Shown here one piece after another: positions 1 to 10,710 of a stretch of 64,000 nucleotides of DNA. Position 1 is the stretch's first letter. Every line of letters starts with the position of its first letter. A program made the position numbers and the translations under genes. Source of the DNA: Heterocephalus glaber (Eukaryota; Chordata; Mammalia; Rodentia; Bathyergidae). Location: the NCBI RefSeq assembly GCF_000247695.1, contig NW_004624743.1:5533692-5597691 (forward strand), in the 5' to 3' direction. The notes under the pieces were generated by a model. The model made no database searches, was not told the origin of the DNA, and saw nothing but the letters and a program-made list of their open reading frames with translations.

Positions 1-550
1 GCTACTAAAATTATATTTAGGATCACTTGAAACAGAATTACTTGCAGCATTTGTAGAAAGAAGTATGGATTTAGGAGTTTTGAAGTAAACAATTCAAAGT
101 ATATAAACAGAAAAAGAAAATAAACTAAAGACCACATTAATAATAAAAAATTGAGAAGCAAAACCAAATACAGAGTTAATAAATTAGTAGAAGGCCTGGT
201 TCTTTCTAAAAGTCCATTAAAATAGAAAAAAAAATATGAATATCTTTAAGGAAAAGTTGTAATAGGCAAAAGTGCACATCTCATTTTTGTGGGAAGTACA
301 ATTCCTGATGAAAGGAGAAATAAAGCAGAAAGAGAAGCAGAAAAAAACTTGACAGTTTGTGAAGGACAGCGTGTTGATATGGACGCTTTTCTTGGACATT
401 GTGCGCATTGCTTCTCAGAGGTCCTTTCTGTTACTGCAACTCAGGAAATGTTATGGAAAAAGTTCGAATGCTGATTCCCAGGCATGGAGTAAGATTAAGA
501 CTCAGCAATACAGCAACCTGTGGTGGGAGTGGAGTACCCTCAAGCACACA
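1..550. other. AT-rich DNA, nothing recognised
   Basis: No gene, RNA or confident repeat is visible. The A-rich plus strand at 60-240 could be an old L1 remnant, but I could not align it to a particular part of L1. Short open frames here overlap one another and have no protein character. Confidence 0.4.
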
Positions 551-684
551 CCAGGGTGTGGTGACACACACCTGTAATCCCAGCACTTGGAAGGCTGAGG
601 CAGGAGGATGGTTGTGAGTTCTAGGGCTACATAGGGATTTCAAGGCCATAGTGTGACTGCCTCAAAACAAACAAACAAACAAAG
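551..684 (+). repeat. B1-like SINE
   Basis: The 7SL-derived body is recognisable from 'CACACCTGTAATCCCAGCAC' near 569, then 'GGCTGAGGCAGGAGGATG', a 'GGCTACATAGGG' segment and a terminal 'GACTGCCTCAAAACA' leading into a (CAAA)n tail at 663-683. Orientation follows from the tail. It is a nonautonomous Pol III retroposon mobilised by L1. I could not see convincing target-site duplications, so the copy is probably old. Confidence 0.8.
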
Positions 685-1492
685 AACCAGGAAGTTCAGC
701 AGTGGTAGGACATGAACTGCAGTAGGTAGTAGGTAGATCACTAGTAGTTGAGAAAAGCAAGTGATCCAGGTCCTGGACATGTGACTTGTTACATAGATAC
801 AGTGAAATGTTTAAATTTTTACAAACATATTGCTGATTCTCCGCAGAGTGCTCACTTTCATGTCTGCAGTTGGACTGTCATGGCTGCCCTGATGTCTTGA
901 AGTAATTGAAAACCTTTGCTTTCCTGATAATTTTAAGCATTTTAATGCCAGATGTGGTGAATGAAGTGGATGTGGACAGGAAGTAACATTTTTACAAGTC
1001 CACCTTTCTTGGATGACACTCAGCAGCAGCATGTACTGTAAATTTGATCACACCTTGTAAAGACACTGAAGAAAGAAGACTTCCAGAACTGCTTCAGAAA
1101 GTGGCAGGAATGATGGGATAAGTGTGTTGCAAGTGTGGGGGAGGATTTTATTAAAACGTTCATGTCATATTCCCATCATCCCTCGTCGATGAGCCCAAAG
1201 GACATGTACCTGATTGACAGAATTTTTTAAATTAACAAAATAATTAAATATGTGGACCACTTTTCTCATTTCTATTTGGGAAGAAATAAAATTAAGTAAA
1301 ATCTGCAAAAGTTGTGAATATTGCTTTACGGTGACGAATTTGCATCTATCTCTACTCCGGGGAAGTGTTAGAGTCATTTTCCTCTAGGCTTGCTCGGTGG
1401 ATAATCTTTGACCGGATGCCTTTTGTTGTACATTTATCTTTGCATCTTGTTTATTTTGTGCATGTGTATAATATACATTTTAATATAACCAT
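685..1492. other. unassigned intergenic or intronic DNA
   Basis: No coding signal, RNA gene or confident repeat seen. The open frames at 811-1032 and 1165-1377 on the minus strand are short and lack any recognisable motif. Confidence 0.4.
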
Positions 1493-1692
1493 ACTTTTTT
1501 GTTCTGTGGATAGAACCCAGGGCCTTCACACAGAGCTACATCTCCAGTCCTCTTGGAACTTTATTAGAAAGTCTGTCTGTTGTTTGTTTGTTTACAGAGT
1601 CTCTCTGTGTTGTTCAGGTCAGGCTCGAATTTGAGATCCTCCCGTCTCAGCCTCTGAGAGTGCTGAGATCACAAGCTCCTGTTCCTGTGCTC
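1493..1692 (-). repeat. B4-like composite SINE (tRNA head plus B1 body), antisense
   Basis: A T-run is followed by 'GATAGAACCCAGGGCC' and 'GAGCTACATCTCCAGTCC', the reverse complement of a tRNA-type box B/box A head. Then come 'AGAGTCTCTCTGTGTTG' and 'CTCAGCCTCTGAGAGTGCTG', the reverse complement of a B1 body. The two-part order is typical of rodent B4 elements. It is diverged and has no clear terminal duplications. Confidence 0.65.
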
Positions 1693-2272
1693 AGCTTCCT
1701 ACAATTGCTATTGGCATTTGGGGAAATGTTTAGTCACTTGAAAATGAAGATCTCTGGTTCTTGCTTGTGTGATCTTTGATCTAGAATGGGCATTACTTCT
1801 AGCTCCCTCGTACTCTGTCCCTTGCCTTTGGAATGCGAGTTTGGTTCTGCAGGCTTTTTAACCATTCCAGTGAGCATGAATGGGGCTGTCACCCAGCGAT
1901 GTGGTCACATCTTCTTATCACTGAGGATCCAGAGCACATTTCCTTGAACCTTTCCATGCTTGATAACCTTCTTTTGTGGAAAGTCAGTTCACTCTAAATG
2001 TGTTCTCTGTATTTTTATTTCTGAGTTGTAAAAGTACTTCATATATTCTAAACTCAGCTTCTGTATCAGACAAGTCTTCTGTAAACACATTTCTCACTCT
2101 ATTCTTTCCCTGCTCATATTTCCCACAGTGTCTTGGATGATATGCATTTTAAAATTTTTTAAGAAAGTTCAATATTTTCAGTGATTATCTTAAAACTCAA
2201 AATGCTTATCTTTTAAGTTTTCTTTCTTGAAGGAAAAAAATGTCAGCCAAGAAATACATATTACTGCAAAAA
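1693..2272. other. unassigned DNA
   Basis: No gene or confident repeat. It contains one half of a dispersed 25 bp direct repeat (2162-2186, partner at 3355-3379). Confidence 0.4.
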
Positions 2273-2401
2273 TGTAGCATTCTTTTTCTTTGTTTTGTTT
2301 TGTTTTTTTCTTTTGTACCAAGAATGGACTCAGGACCTGGTGCTTTCGAGACAGGCACCAGAACCGCTAAGCTAAATCCCCTGCCCTGTAGCATTCTTTT
2401 T
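2273..2401 (-). repeat. ID-like tRNA-derived SINE with perfect 15 bp target-site duplication
   Basis: Inserted element 2288-2386, antisense: a T-rich tail, then 'GTACCAAGAATGGACTCAGG' (box B side) and 'CCGCTAAGCTAAATCCCCTG' (reverse of the box A region). It is flanked by identical copies of TGTAGCATTCTTTTT at 2273-2287 and 2387-2401. The unbroken duplication shows an L1-mediated insertion, though several differences from the other local copies suggest it is not brand new. Pol III promoter boxes are present but degraded. Confidence 0.9.
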
Positions 2402-2470
2402 TGGATAGGAATATTACAGGTTTTATTTTGGTTTGATACTTATTTCTTAATTAATTGAGTTTCAAATATT

Positions 2471-2608
2471 GCTGGCTGTGGTGGTACATACTTGAGAGGC
2501 TGAGGCAGGAGGATCACTGAGTTCAAGGCCTGCCTGGGTTACATAGTGAGTTCAAGACCAGCCTGAACTATGTAGTGAGACCCTGTCTCAAAATACAAAG
2601 CAAAAAAA
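2471..2608 (+). repeat. B1-like SINE with internal duplication
   Basis: It begins 'GCTGGCTGTGGTGGTACATA', has 'GAGGCTGAGGCAGGAGGATC', then two successive related segments ('CCTGCCTGGGTTACATAGTG' and 'CCAGCCTGAACTATGTAGTG'), ending 'GAGACCCTGTCTCAAAA'. The two segments are the internal duplication characteristic of rodent B1. An A-rich tail runs to about 2608. Confidence 0.85.
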
Positions 2609-2612
2609 TCAG

Positions 2613-2704
2613 TTTTTTTTGTTGTTGTTGTTGTTACCAGGGATTGAACTCAGGACCTTGCTCTTGCGAGGCAGGTGGCGGAACCACTGAGCTAAATCCC
2701 TGGC
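2613..2704 (-). repeat. ID-like SINE, antisense, inserted at a B1 tail
   Basis: T-run plus (GTT)n, then 'ACCAGGGATTGAACTCAGGA' and 'GGAACCACTGAGCTAAATCC', the reverse complement of the ID-like tRNA head. It sits directly beyond the A-tail of the B1 copy at 2471-2608, a favoured L1-endonuclease landing site. AAAATCA flanks it at 2605-2611 and 2705-2711 as a possible short duplication. Confidence 0.85.
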
Positions 2705-2711
2705 AAAATCA

Positions 2712-4407
2712 AATAATAATCATAGTCATGAACATCCTGGCACTAGTCTTGGCATATATTCACAACTAATTAACATATGTAAATGCTATGTGATTCAAAG
2801 GACTTGTAAAATATCATTGGTAAGGGAAAGAAACTTAGAACTCCCAGCGAAACAACCAAGACTTCACTGAGGATTTATTACAATTCAAGGATTCTTTTTC
2901 TCTTTTACTTGACCAAATTCATTACCCTAAAGCCTAGACATTATTCTGATTTATTATATGTCTTTCTCACTTTTATTTTGTAGCATGGATTATATCAACT
3001 TTTTACCAGAGAATTTTACTAGATATTTGTCACTCAAGTTTTCAACTGCCTTATAATTGATACAACTTGAGAATCACTTTTCTAATATTTTTTCTATAAT
3101 GTGGTACCACCTCAGCCCAATCTAAGTAATATTTTTACCTAATGTCAAATTTTTTTCCAACTAACTAAAAGTAAAACATATATAAAAGGGTTGCCTATAA
3201 ATACGCATGTAAATAGTTCTGTTAATAACCCAGTGTTTTACATTTGGTACATCTGTGTCTGCTAATACAGTTAGCTTTCTCACTTTTCTGCTTGTTTGTT
3301 CAGTCTGAATTAAAATTTGACTTTGAAAATAAAACCACAAAAAAAAACTTTTTCAGAAAGTTCGATATTTTCAGTGATTCCTTTTGGATTTATTACTTTA
3401 ATGGACCAAAGTAAGTACAGCGGCCCCTTGCCAAGATCATGAAATTATTCTCCTAAATTATTTGTCAGACATTATAAGCTTCATTTTTAAAATCTGACAA
3501 ATTCTACAGTACTTCTATCTAAATGCATTTTCCTCTTCATTTAAGAATTTAGAAGTCAAACATACAGTCTATGTCTAGTAATTGTATAAGATGCAAAGAT
3601 ACGTGCTTTATTCACTGACATTATCCCTGACTTTCTATTTAAACTGGTTTTTGATCTTTTCTGAGTTTTCCTCCATAAAAGATGCAACCATTTTAATTTT
3701 ATTGAATATTTTTACATATTAAGCCACAGGAGCTTATTTAGATGGGATATGCAGTAGGAATTTTTTATAATAATCAAGTATATTTCTATGAAATTGATTC
3801 TTAAATTAGATCTAGCTTGCATTTTTAAGAAACACTGGAAAATACTACTAATATATTGATTTAGGGATATAAACTATATTCATATTGTATTAAATCAGCA
3901 GAAACTCTTGTAATAGTCATATAATGACATAGTTGCAATGCTTTGCTCTCTGGATGGGTACCAAGTGGTTGTTGAAAAGTGCTTAGATATATATGAATAT
4001 TATGGTGCATCCACCTTACATAATTAGTTATGCACATATTACCTGCATAAAATTTAATTTATATTTAAAGTTATAATAGTAACATCAGAAAAAATTATTC
4101 CTTCAAATACTCCTACTCTTGAAGAAAAAAATAGACCTCTATTGAATTTTTCTTCCCTGGGAGTTTAATTAGATTTTACTAAATGGAATTATTCATTTTT
4201 TTTCTCACCTCTCCATGATCCAGAACTAATTAACACTTGAAAAGGAAGCTAATATGGAAATTTAAAAAACAATAAATGAAATTTTTTGAATACTTCTGAG
4301 AATTATACTTAAATGATCTGCAGTCATTTTTATTTTTATACATGTAATGGAAAAAAACAAAGGTTGGTTTATTTTCTCAAACTGAGCTAATAGTAGAGAA
4401 TATGCTA
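2712..4407. other. AT-rich unassigned DNA
   Basis: No coding region, RNA gene or confident repeat was recognised over about 1.7 kb. Only scattered A/T runs and the second copy of the 25 bp direct repeat (3355-3379) stand out. Very old L1 or unique sequence would both fit. Confidence 0.4.
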
Positions 4408-4613
4408 AAATCATGGCAGGTTTTTTTATTTGTTGTTGCTTTGCAGTACTGGGGATAGATCCCAAGGCCCCCTCCCATACCTTTTTTGTTTGTTTGTTTT
4501 GAGGCAAGGTCTCCAAAAATTGCTAGGCTGGAACATGTGACCCTCCTGCCTCAGCCTTCAGAAGTGCTGAGATTACTGATATGGGCCACCACATCCCATC
4601 AAATTATGGTAGG
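4408..4613 (-). repeat. B4-like composite SINE, antisense, with imperfect target-site duplication
   Basis: Element 4421-4600. T-run, then 'GCAGTACTGGGGATAGATCC' (tRNA-like head), (GTTT)n, 'GAGGCAAGGTCTCC' and 'CTCCTGCCTCAGCCTTCAGA' (B1 body), ending in a 'CACCACATCCC' terminus. AAATCATGGCAGG at 4408-4420 and AAATTATGGTAGG at 4601-4613 match at 11 of 13 positions and are the likely duplicated target, aged by point changes. Confidence 0.8.
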
Positions 4614-5374
4614 GTTTTTTAAGTGGCTAGAAAAGACAACAGTAATGTCATATTACTATTACTTTTCTGCAAAGAATTGCCAGGGGATTTAATGCAATTT
4701 GATGCCAGAAAAAATTTCGATGAAAATGAAAAAGTATATCTTCATGTTAAATTGTTATATTCTTCATAACGAAACAATGTCTCAAAAATTGTTATATTTT
4801 TTTATTTTAAGGACTTCTTTTATTTTTATTTGCCTACATATAAATATGAAGCTTTTAAAATAAAACAGTTCAAGACTGGAAGAACAAAACCGAGATGATG
4901 CTCAGTACATTCTAATGACCTGTAAATCCTTTGATTTCAGAAGTTTTGTAAACACTGTGGATTTGGTGAATGGATAGCGAAATAAAAAAATAAAATTGAA
5001 CAAATCATCTCGACAAGGTTAAGATTCTGGAGATGTCTAGAGAGAGTGTGAGCAAAACATGGATCTGCATCTTTGTTTCTAGAAAAATGGTGCTGAATTC
5101 TCTTTCCAGGAGAGAGAGGAGGTGGAGAAACCCTAGCTTCTGTGTTTGGGGTCCTCCCTGTCATCTACATGAGTCTACTGCTACTATTAAGTCATCTTTT
5201 CTTCTCACTACTTCAAGCAACAGGTATTTGTGTCTACATATTGTCCACACCACTGTGGCTGTATTAATCTAGGATAACTGCTTCACTGGACACACAGCGC
5301 GATCTCATTGTATTTGGCATTTCTCGCTCCGATACTGCCATTTCATTGCTTGCTAAATAGATTCTGTAGAACTG
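4614..5374. other. unassigned DNA
   Basis: No gene or repeat recognised. The overlapping frames at 4937-5164 (minus) and 5033-5272 (plus) are short and show no domain. Confidence 0.4.
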
Positions 5375-5515
5375 AACCTCGCTGTGTGACTCTGCTTCTT
5401 TATGTGTCAAATAGGTATAATAAGATTTATCTTTCTCACAAGGGCATTTTAAAGATTAATTAGCTAAGTGCTTAGAAGACAGAAAGGCTATATAAATGCT
5501 AAATATTCATATTCA
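5375..5515 (+). repeat. MIR-like ancient SINE fragment
   Basis: 'GCTGTGTGACTCTGCTTCTT', 'GTGTCAAATAGGTATAATAA' and 'AGCTAAGTGCTTAGAAGA' align in order with the MIR core and 3' half (the 'TGTGTGACCTTGGGC', 'TGTAAAATGGGGATAATAA' and 'AAAGCGCTTAGAAC' landmarks of the family). Divergence is high, as expected for a mammal-wide element. Confidence 0.6.
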
Positions 5516-5661
5516 TTAAAAGTCTGTCTTAAAATAATAAAATCTAAGTAATTTCAGAGTAACTCATAACTAAAGGAGACTACATGGATAAACTCTTTGA
5601 TCTTTATGGTGAAATATGTCCTTGGGCTGATGCTATCTTTGTATTTTCTCCTATTGTCACT

Positions 5662-5663
<2 letters not shown>

Positions 5664-5696
<33 letters not shown>

Positions 5697-5697
5697 C
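5664..5697. repeat. (TC)n microsatellite
   Basis: Nearly pure CT dinucleotide run with one TTT interruption. Confidence 0.95.
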
Positions 5698-7639
5698 AAC
5701 ACCCTCCTTCCCACCAACATTTAGAGACACACTTAAATAGCAGTATCGTGACTCTTACTCTGAAGTTCATCTAGGAGTTTTTGATCTGTGAGTTTAATTC
5801 AAATAATTAATGTTACATTAAGGTATTTAACTTAGCTGAGCAGTGTCATATCCAACACTTCATGAAAGTCACAATACACAATCATACACATTAAATATAA
5901 TTGCGAGTGTTTAAGGTACCTGTCACCAATGTCAAATCATAGGAATATTGTGTGAAACTATGTCAGAGGTAGTGGGAAGCAATACAAGGTGAAATATTTT
6001 TCAATGTACTGGGGCATGGATGAAATAAAAGCAATTCATTGTCAAAAATCTTGTAAGAACCAATAAAGACTACCAAATGTCAAAAACTTTACTTGATTTA
6101 GAGTGGAGTTTACAGAACTTTGATGAGACAAATTCTGGGAATCTTAGGTAGTTACTAGGATACTTTGTATCATGTCACATTAGTAGGCTGGCACAGAATG
6201 ATGGAATTTAAATTGCATTTTCAGGATTGAGAATCCTATAATATCCTGTCCAGCTCAGTTTCATCTCTTGCAGTTGTGTAAATGAAAGACATATTTGTGA
6301 AGGAAAAAGGCAGACAGGGTAGTTAGCAAAAAGACTGTTGCTTCAAATTAAAATTGAAAATTAACTTACACTTTGATAATGGTATCTATTTCTCAAGTTG
6401 CCTTTTCTCAGATATTTTTTGGTTCGATTTCATGATTATTGTTTTTGTTGTGTTTTGGTAAGGCAAAGAAGAAAAAAAGTGTTAAAATGCACAGTATTAA
6501 AAGGGCATAATGTACATTTACATACAGCAGATGCCAGTTATTTTCTCAGAAAAGAGGGTCAAATAAAGATACACACATAATTCCTGAGCTTTGGAGAAAT
6601 AATTTCTCTGTGTGTTCATGATCAGGGTTTTCTATCACCTGCTTTATTTAGAACTATGTGTATACTTATTTACTTAGAATAAGTACAGAAAAAATCTGTG
6701 ATTCCAAAAGACTGCTCAGTTTAGATGAAGCATGTTACCAATTTTGCTATTAACATATAAAACACATATTATTATGTATTGGATTGCTTGACTTTAATAA
6801 TTTATCATGCGTTTACATCTTGAGCATTTTCCAAATGTTAATTCTACATTTCCTTTCTCCTTTACCAGGAATCTTGCTAACCTCATTAATACAATTCCAA
6901 AATCTGTATCTTCACAAAAATTTCCTTTTCTGGGTCTTCAGCTCCATTTGGAATATTTCTGCCAATATTACACAATGGACATCTTGTAACAGTTCTCATT
7001 TTTGTTAGTAAGCAAAGAAACTGAGTCTGACCAAAGTATTAAAAGAGAAATATATAAAGGGTATTACTAATCTCAAAGAAATGCAGCAAATTCTGAAGAA
7101 ACTCACTAAAAGTACGGAGATCAAAATGATCGCAGATGAAAAGTAGCAGAAATTAATGGATAGCATTTCTTCATCATAGCAGGTCAAATTCACTTGTGTT
7201 GCTTGTTTGTTTGGTTGGGTTTTTTAAAAATATTTGCAGCATTATAGTCAAATTTGCAAAAGTGTTATTGATTACTCTGGATCACAGACACACCCTAGCT
7301 TACATGGAAGAGCAGCGTGCAAAGCGCAGTACCATCAAAATTCACGCCAGGAAGCGAACGTGGAGGGGCCTCTAGCTAGGCTGAACAGAGATTGCCCTCA
7401 GCCTGACAACATCGACATCAACGTGTCAAAGTGAAACACATTTCTCGTGTGTCTGAAACTGCACGGGGACTTCTCATAGCTGAGACGGAACCCTCAGCGT
7501 TTGTCAGTAACACTGAATTCTCACTTCAGAGTCAGCCTCACTGAATTATGTGTACTAATAGCGAACGGCTTTGGGTGTTCATTTCAGAATCCTTACCTGC
7601 TTTCCAGCTGATTTCTTTTTACGTTTCATTTGAAAGACA
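5698..7639. other. unassigned AT-rich DNA
   Basis: No confident gene or repeat in about 1.9 kb. A stretch at 7010-7150 is open in one frame and reads as a Lys/Glu-rich peptide, but it is interrupted by stops and not recognisable. From about 7290 the base composition rises toward the GC-rich segment that follows. Confidence 0.4.
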
Positions 7640-8230
7640 TTTAGGCTCCCACTGGAATTGCAAAGCTCTGTGGTCTGTGCACCTGTCCCCTGGCCGCTTG
7701 AGCTGTCACCCAGCCCAGCTCCCCTGATGCATCCTGAACACACGCTGTGGGCTGTGGCCGAGGGTTGGTCTGCTTCTCAGAACCTTTGCAGCGCTCCGCG
7801 CGTCTTCCTGACAGTGTTCCCCTCTGGGCGGCCTGGAACATGAGTGGCCTTCTGCATGGAGCTCTGCTAGCAGAATGTGGGGCTGTGTTGATTTGCTCTG
7901 GTTTCACACGCAGACCCCGGGGCGCCTGCCCAGTATGTGGCGCACAGGTTGGAAGCTGCTCTCCTCAGCTCTGTCCTCTCTGCAGCCTTCTCTTTGGCCT
8001 GCATTCCCGAGGCAGGGCTGCTCCGGAAGGCCGCTGGTTACCACGCTGGTGGGGCTGCTCCGGTGCTGGCCTCCTGAGCTCACCCGGGACCGGGACGGGA
8101 CAGCCCTCCTCATCCTGGCCTGGTCCCAGTGCAGGGTGAGGTCTGTGGGCTGAGACCCCTCCTGCTCAGCCCCAGTGTGAGTGGAAGGCCCACGCCTGAT
8201 GTTGCTCCTGTCTGAGGCATACACCGCCTG
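7640..8230. other. GC-rich, CpG-enriched island of unknown origin
   Basis: GC content and CpG density are clearly above everything around it: for example 'AGCGCTCCGCGCGTC' near 7790 and 'CACCCGGGACCGGGACGGGA' near 8080. Both strands are open for long stretches (plus 7747-8139; minus 8362-7904), which is expected by chance in GC-rich DNA. I recognise no protein, LTR or SINE. It could be a weak CpG island or promoter, an exon of a noncoding transcript, or an unfamiliar repeat. Confidence 0.45.
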
Positions 8231-8807
8231 ACGATTAGAGAGAGAAAGCCAGAGGTCTTTAGGGATTTTTAAAATTATTTTTAGAGACTGTCCACCTTTT
8301 GCCATTTGGGTCTGTTGACATTGAATCAGCCGAGGTGAATCGCAAAGGAAAAACAACCACAAACAAGTAAGTGGAACAAACGAAAAACACCCGCAGACCA
8401 GCAGCAGGGTAGGGTTGGCCCTGGGGTTGTGGGATAGTTCTTTTGGCTACCTTTTAGTGGTTTCTTACAGTAGTTTATTATTTTACTTTATTTTATTTTT
8501 ATTTAGCTGGAGGAGTAGAACAGACAGTACTGCACCATCATGTCTGGATCCAGAAGCCCTAAAACATATCTTGATGTAATAAAAGAGACATCACCACTGA
8601 GTGATAATTTAAAAAGAGCTTAAAAAAATTGAATCAAGAAATTAATAGATGGTGAAAGTCTAAATCAGAAATAATAAAAAAAGAAGAACTATTGTGTTTC
8701 CTGGCATTCGAGCAGATAGAATAATTCTCATTAAAATAAACACATTGCTCATTAATTAATAAATAATTATTAATAAATTATACATAATTATTTTAAACAC
8801 TATGTAA
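8231..8807. other. unassigned DNA left of the assembly gap
   Basis: It contains a T/A-rich stretch near 8475-8510 and AT-rich DNA approaching the gap. Nothing recognised. Confidence 0.35.
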
Positions 8808-8942
8808 NNNNNNNNNNNNNNNNNNNNNNNNNNNNNNNNNNNNNNNNNNNNNNNNNNNNNNNNNNNNNNNNNNNNNNNNNNNNNNNNNNNNNNNNNNNNN
8901 NNNNNNNNNNNNNNNNNNNNNNNNNNNNNNNNNNNNNNNNNN
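8808..8942. other. assembly gap (135 N)
   Basis: A run of N flanked by very AT-rich sequence ('TAATTATTAATAAATTATAC' on the left). Open frames drawn through it are artefacts. Confidence 1.
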
Positions 8943-9747
8943 TAAAGCAAAATGTATGTGGAATATAACTGTGTATAGGAAAATTGTATTTGTAGCAGTT
9001 TGAAAACAAAATAAAAAATTGTTTTGCCAGTAGGATAATGTGCCTTTAGCTTTTGTTGTTTCGATTGTTGTTTGCTTTTTATGTTTTTCTAGCAATGCTA
9101 CTTACTGTCACTCTACTGTCACCTCAGGAAGTAATGTGTCTCCTCCAACAGTCATCATTTACCTTCTCACAGCACTTCCATGCAATCTCCAAATAAACAG
9201 GTACTCTCTGTGGACTCATTACTGTTAGAAGAATCACTGAAGGCAGCCTGAAATCCTATTCTTTTTACCCAGGGATCCAGCTCAGTCTATCTTCCTATGT
9301 GATCTTAAAACTTTACTTTGAGTTTATTTTTTCAATAGGTAGGTGGCATATGAAGATTTTTCTCTAGGTTGCAGTTTCTTCATTTGTAAAATGAGAATTA
9401 AAGATGCCTTCTAGTTCCAAAGGACTATGACCCTAATTAGGAACAACAGAACAGTCACCGTACATGATCTTTAAAAAAGAAGAAAATATGTTCCATCCTC
9501 TCAAATGTATCAACATCAAAATATTTTTTATTAATAATCAATGCTGCATGTGCATTTTCTGTATTAGTTAAGCCACATTGAAGGCATATTTTAAAATTCA
9601 GTATGTGGCTTAAAATTAGATCTGCCCATAAATTTAATTTACTTCATGGCATTCATTAGAAAGAAGTCAATTCAAAATTAAATTAAATTAAAATTAATAA
9701 TGTATAACATTATTAATACACATGTATCATTTAAGACACAGTGCCAA
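8943..9747. other. unassigned DNA with a possible MIR-family scrap
   Basis: 'GCAGTTTCTTCATTTGTAAA' near 9370, followed by 'ATGAGAATTAAAGATG', resembles the 3' half of MIR-type SINEs in sense orientation (9365-9430), but the match is short. AAATT runs at 9670-9700 are low complexity. No gene. Confidence 0.35.
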
Positions 9748-9902
9748 GGTATGTTGTTTAGCTGTATGTGATGCCTGTAATCCCAGCACTCAGGAGGCTG
9801 AGGCAGGAGGACCTATGAGAATTTGAGGCCAGCCTTGGCTACATAGTGACTTCAAGTCCAGCCTGAGCTACCCAGCCAGACCCTGTCTCAAAACCAAAGG
9901 AA
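9748..9902 (+). repeat. B1-like SINE
   Basis: 'GATGCCTGTAATCCCAGCAC', 'GAGGCTGAGGCAGGAGGACC', the duplicated core ('GGCCAGCCTTGGCTACATAG' then 'CCAGCCTGAGCTACCCAGCC') and 'GACCCTGTCTCAAAACCAAA' give an essentially complete B1-type element with the internal duplication. Confidence 0.85.
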
Positions 9903-10064
9903 CAAAATTAATTTGTTGACTTATCAGTGCTCAAGATATGAAAAATTTGCATAGTAGCCCTGACATACTCATTCTTTATGGATTTCCAGTCCATAAATTT
10001 GATCGAGTAATTGTAGATAATGTAAATAAATCTAAAACATTTATTTCAACTTTGATGTTTTGGT

Positions 10065-10325
10065 ACATAATGACTGCATTAATTTCCTGTGGGTACTGCA
10101 ACAAACTTTCAAAAGTATTGTGGCTTAAAGTGACAGAGACTTACTCTCTATTGAGGTCAGATGTTGAAAATGTGTCTTTGGAGGCTAAAATGGAAATGTT
10201 AGTTAATAGGGCTGTGCTGCCTCCAGAGGGTGCAGGGGAGAGAACTCCTGCCTTCCTTGCATGCCTCTTCCACCTTCTCGTGGTGGCGGGCATTCTTACT
10301 CAGCCTGATTTCTGCCTCCGTGTCA
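10065..10325 (-). repeat. possible ancient MLT-type LTR fragment, antisense
   Basis: The order 'GGGTACTGCAACAAACTTTC' - 'GTGGCTTAAAGTGACAGAGA' - 'TTACTCTC' - 'CTGCCTCCAGAGGGTGCAGG' resembles the antisense of mammalian MaLR/MLT LTRs ('...CAAATTACC...GTGGCTTAAAACAAC...TTCTGGAGG...'). The assignment is from memory of the pattern and is uncertain. Confidence 0.4.
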
Positions 10326-10332
10326 TGCTGCC

Positions 10333-10333
10333 T

Positions 10334-10368
<35 letters not shown>

Positions 10369-10372
10369 TTTT
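10333..10372. repeat. (TTTA)n microsatellite
   Basis: About ten TTTA units. The words GCTGCCTTTATTTA occur on both sides (10327-10340 and 10375-10388), so the tract seems to have grown within or beside a short duplication. Confidence 0.95.
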
Positions 10373-10392
10373 ACGCTGCCTTTATTTATGTC

Positions 10393-10419
10393 AGAGAGAG
10401 AGAGAGAGAGAGAGAGAGA
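10393..10419. repeat. (AG)n microsatellite
   Basis: Pure AG run about 20 bp downstream of the (TTTA)n tract. Confidence 0.95.
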
Positions 10420-10499
10420 ACAAATGGAACACTGCCTCCCAATGGAGTGGAGGGAATAGGAAGATGTAGGTCACAGTGTACAAACTTGCAGTTACATAA

Positions 10500-10710
10500 G
10501 ATCAGTAAATGTAGAGATTAAATATACAGTTGATATTGTGTGGTACACTGGAGATTTGCCAAGAGGATATAAGTTTTAGCATCTCTTTCCGGACACACCA
10601 AATATCACTATGTGAGATGATGGATATGTTACTTGGCTTGACTATAGTATTCACTTCGTCACGAGTGTGCATATTAACACATGATGTTGTACTACTTAAG
10701 TGCATTGAAG
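10500..10710 (+). repeat. old L1 3' UTR fragment
   Basis: 'GTGTGGTACACTGGAGATTT', 'GCCAAGAGGATATAAGTTTT', 'TGTGAGATGATGGATATGTT' and 'ACATGATGTTGTACTACTTA' follow the order of the old L1M 3' UTR landmarks (…GCTAAGAGAGTAGATCTTAA…GTGAGGTGATGGATATGTTA…AACATCACGTTGTAC…). Sense orientation, 5' truncated. Confidence 0.6.

Noticed and set aside
7010..7150. Possible pseudogene ('LKEMQQILKKLTKSTEIKM...')
   Set aside because: A faint similarity in style to an ATP synthase gamma N-terminus, but it breaks after a few residues and the flanking sequence does not continue the match.
8756..9095. Open frames of 64-100 codons across the gap
   Set aside because: They are translated N runs.
9938..10459. 173-codon plus-strand frame
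   Set aside because: It crosses an LTR-like fragment, the (TTTA)n and the (AG)n microsatellites. The end is pure repeat translation.
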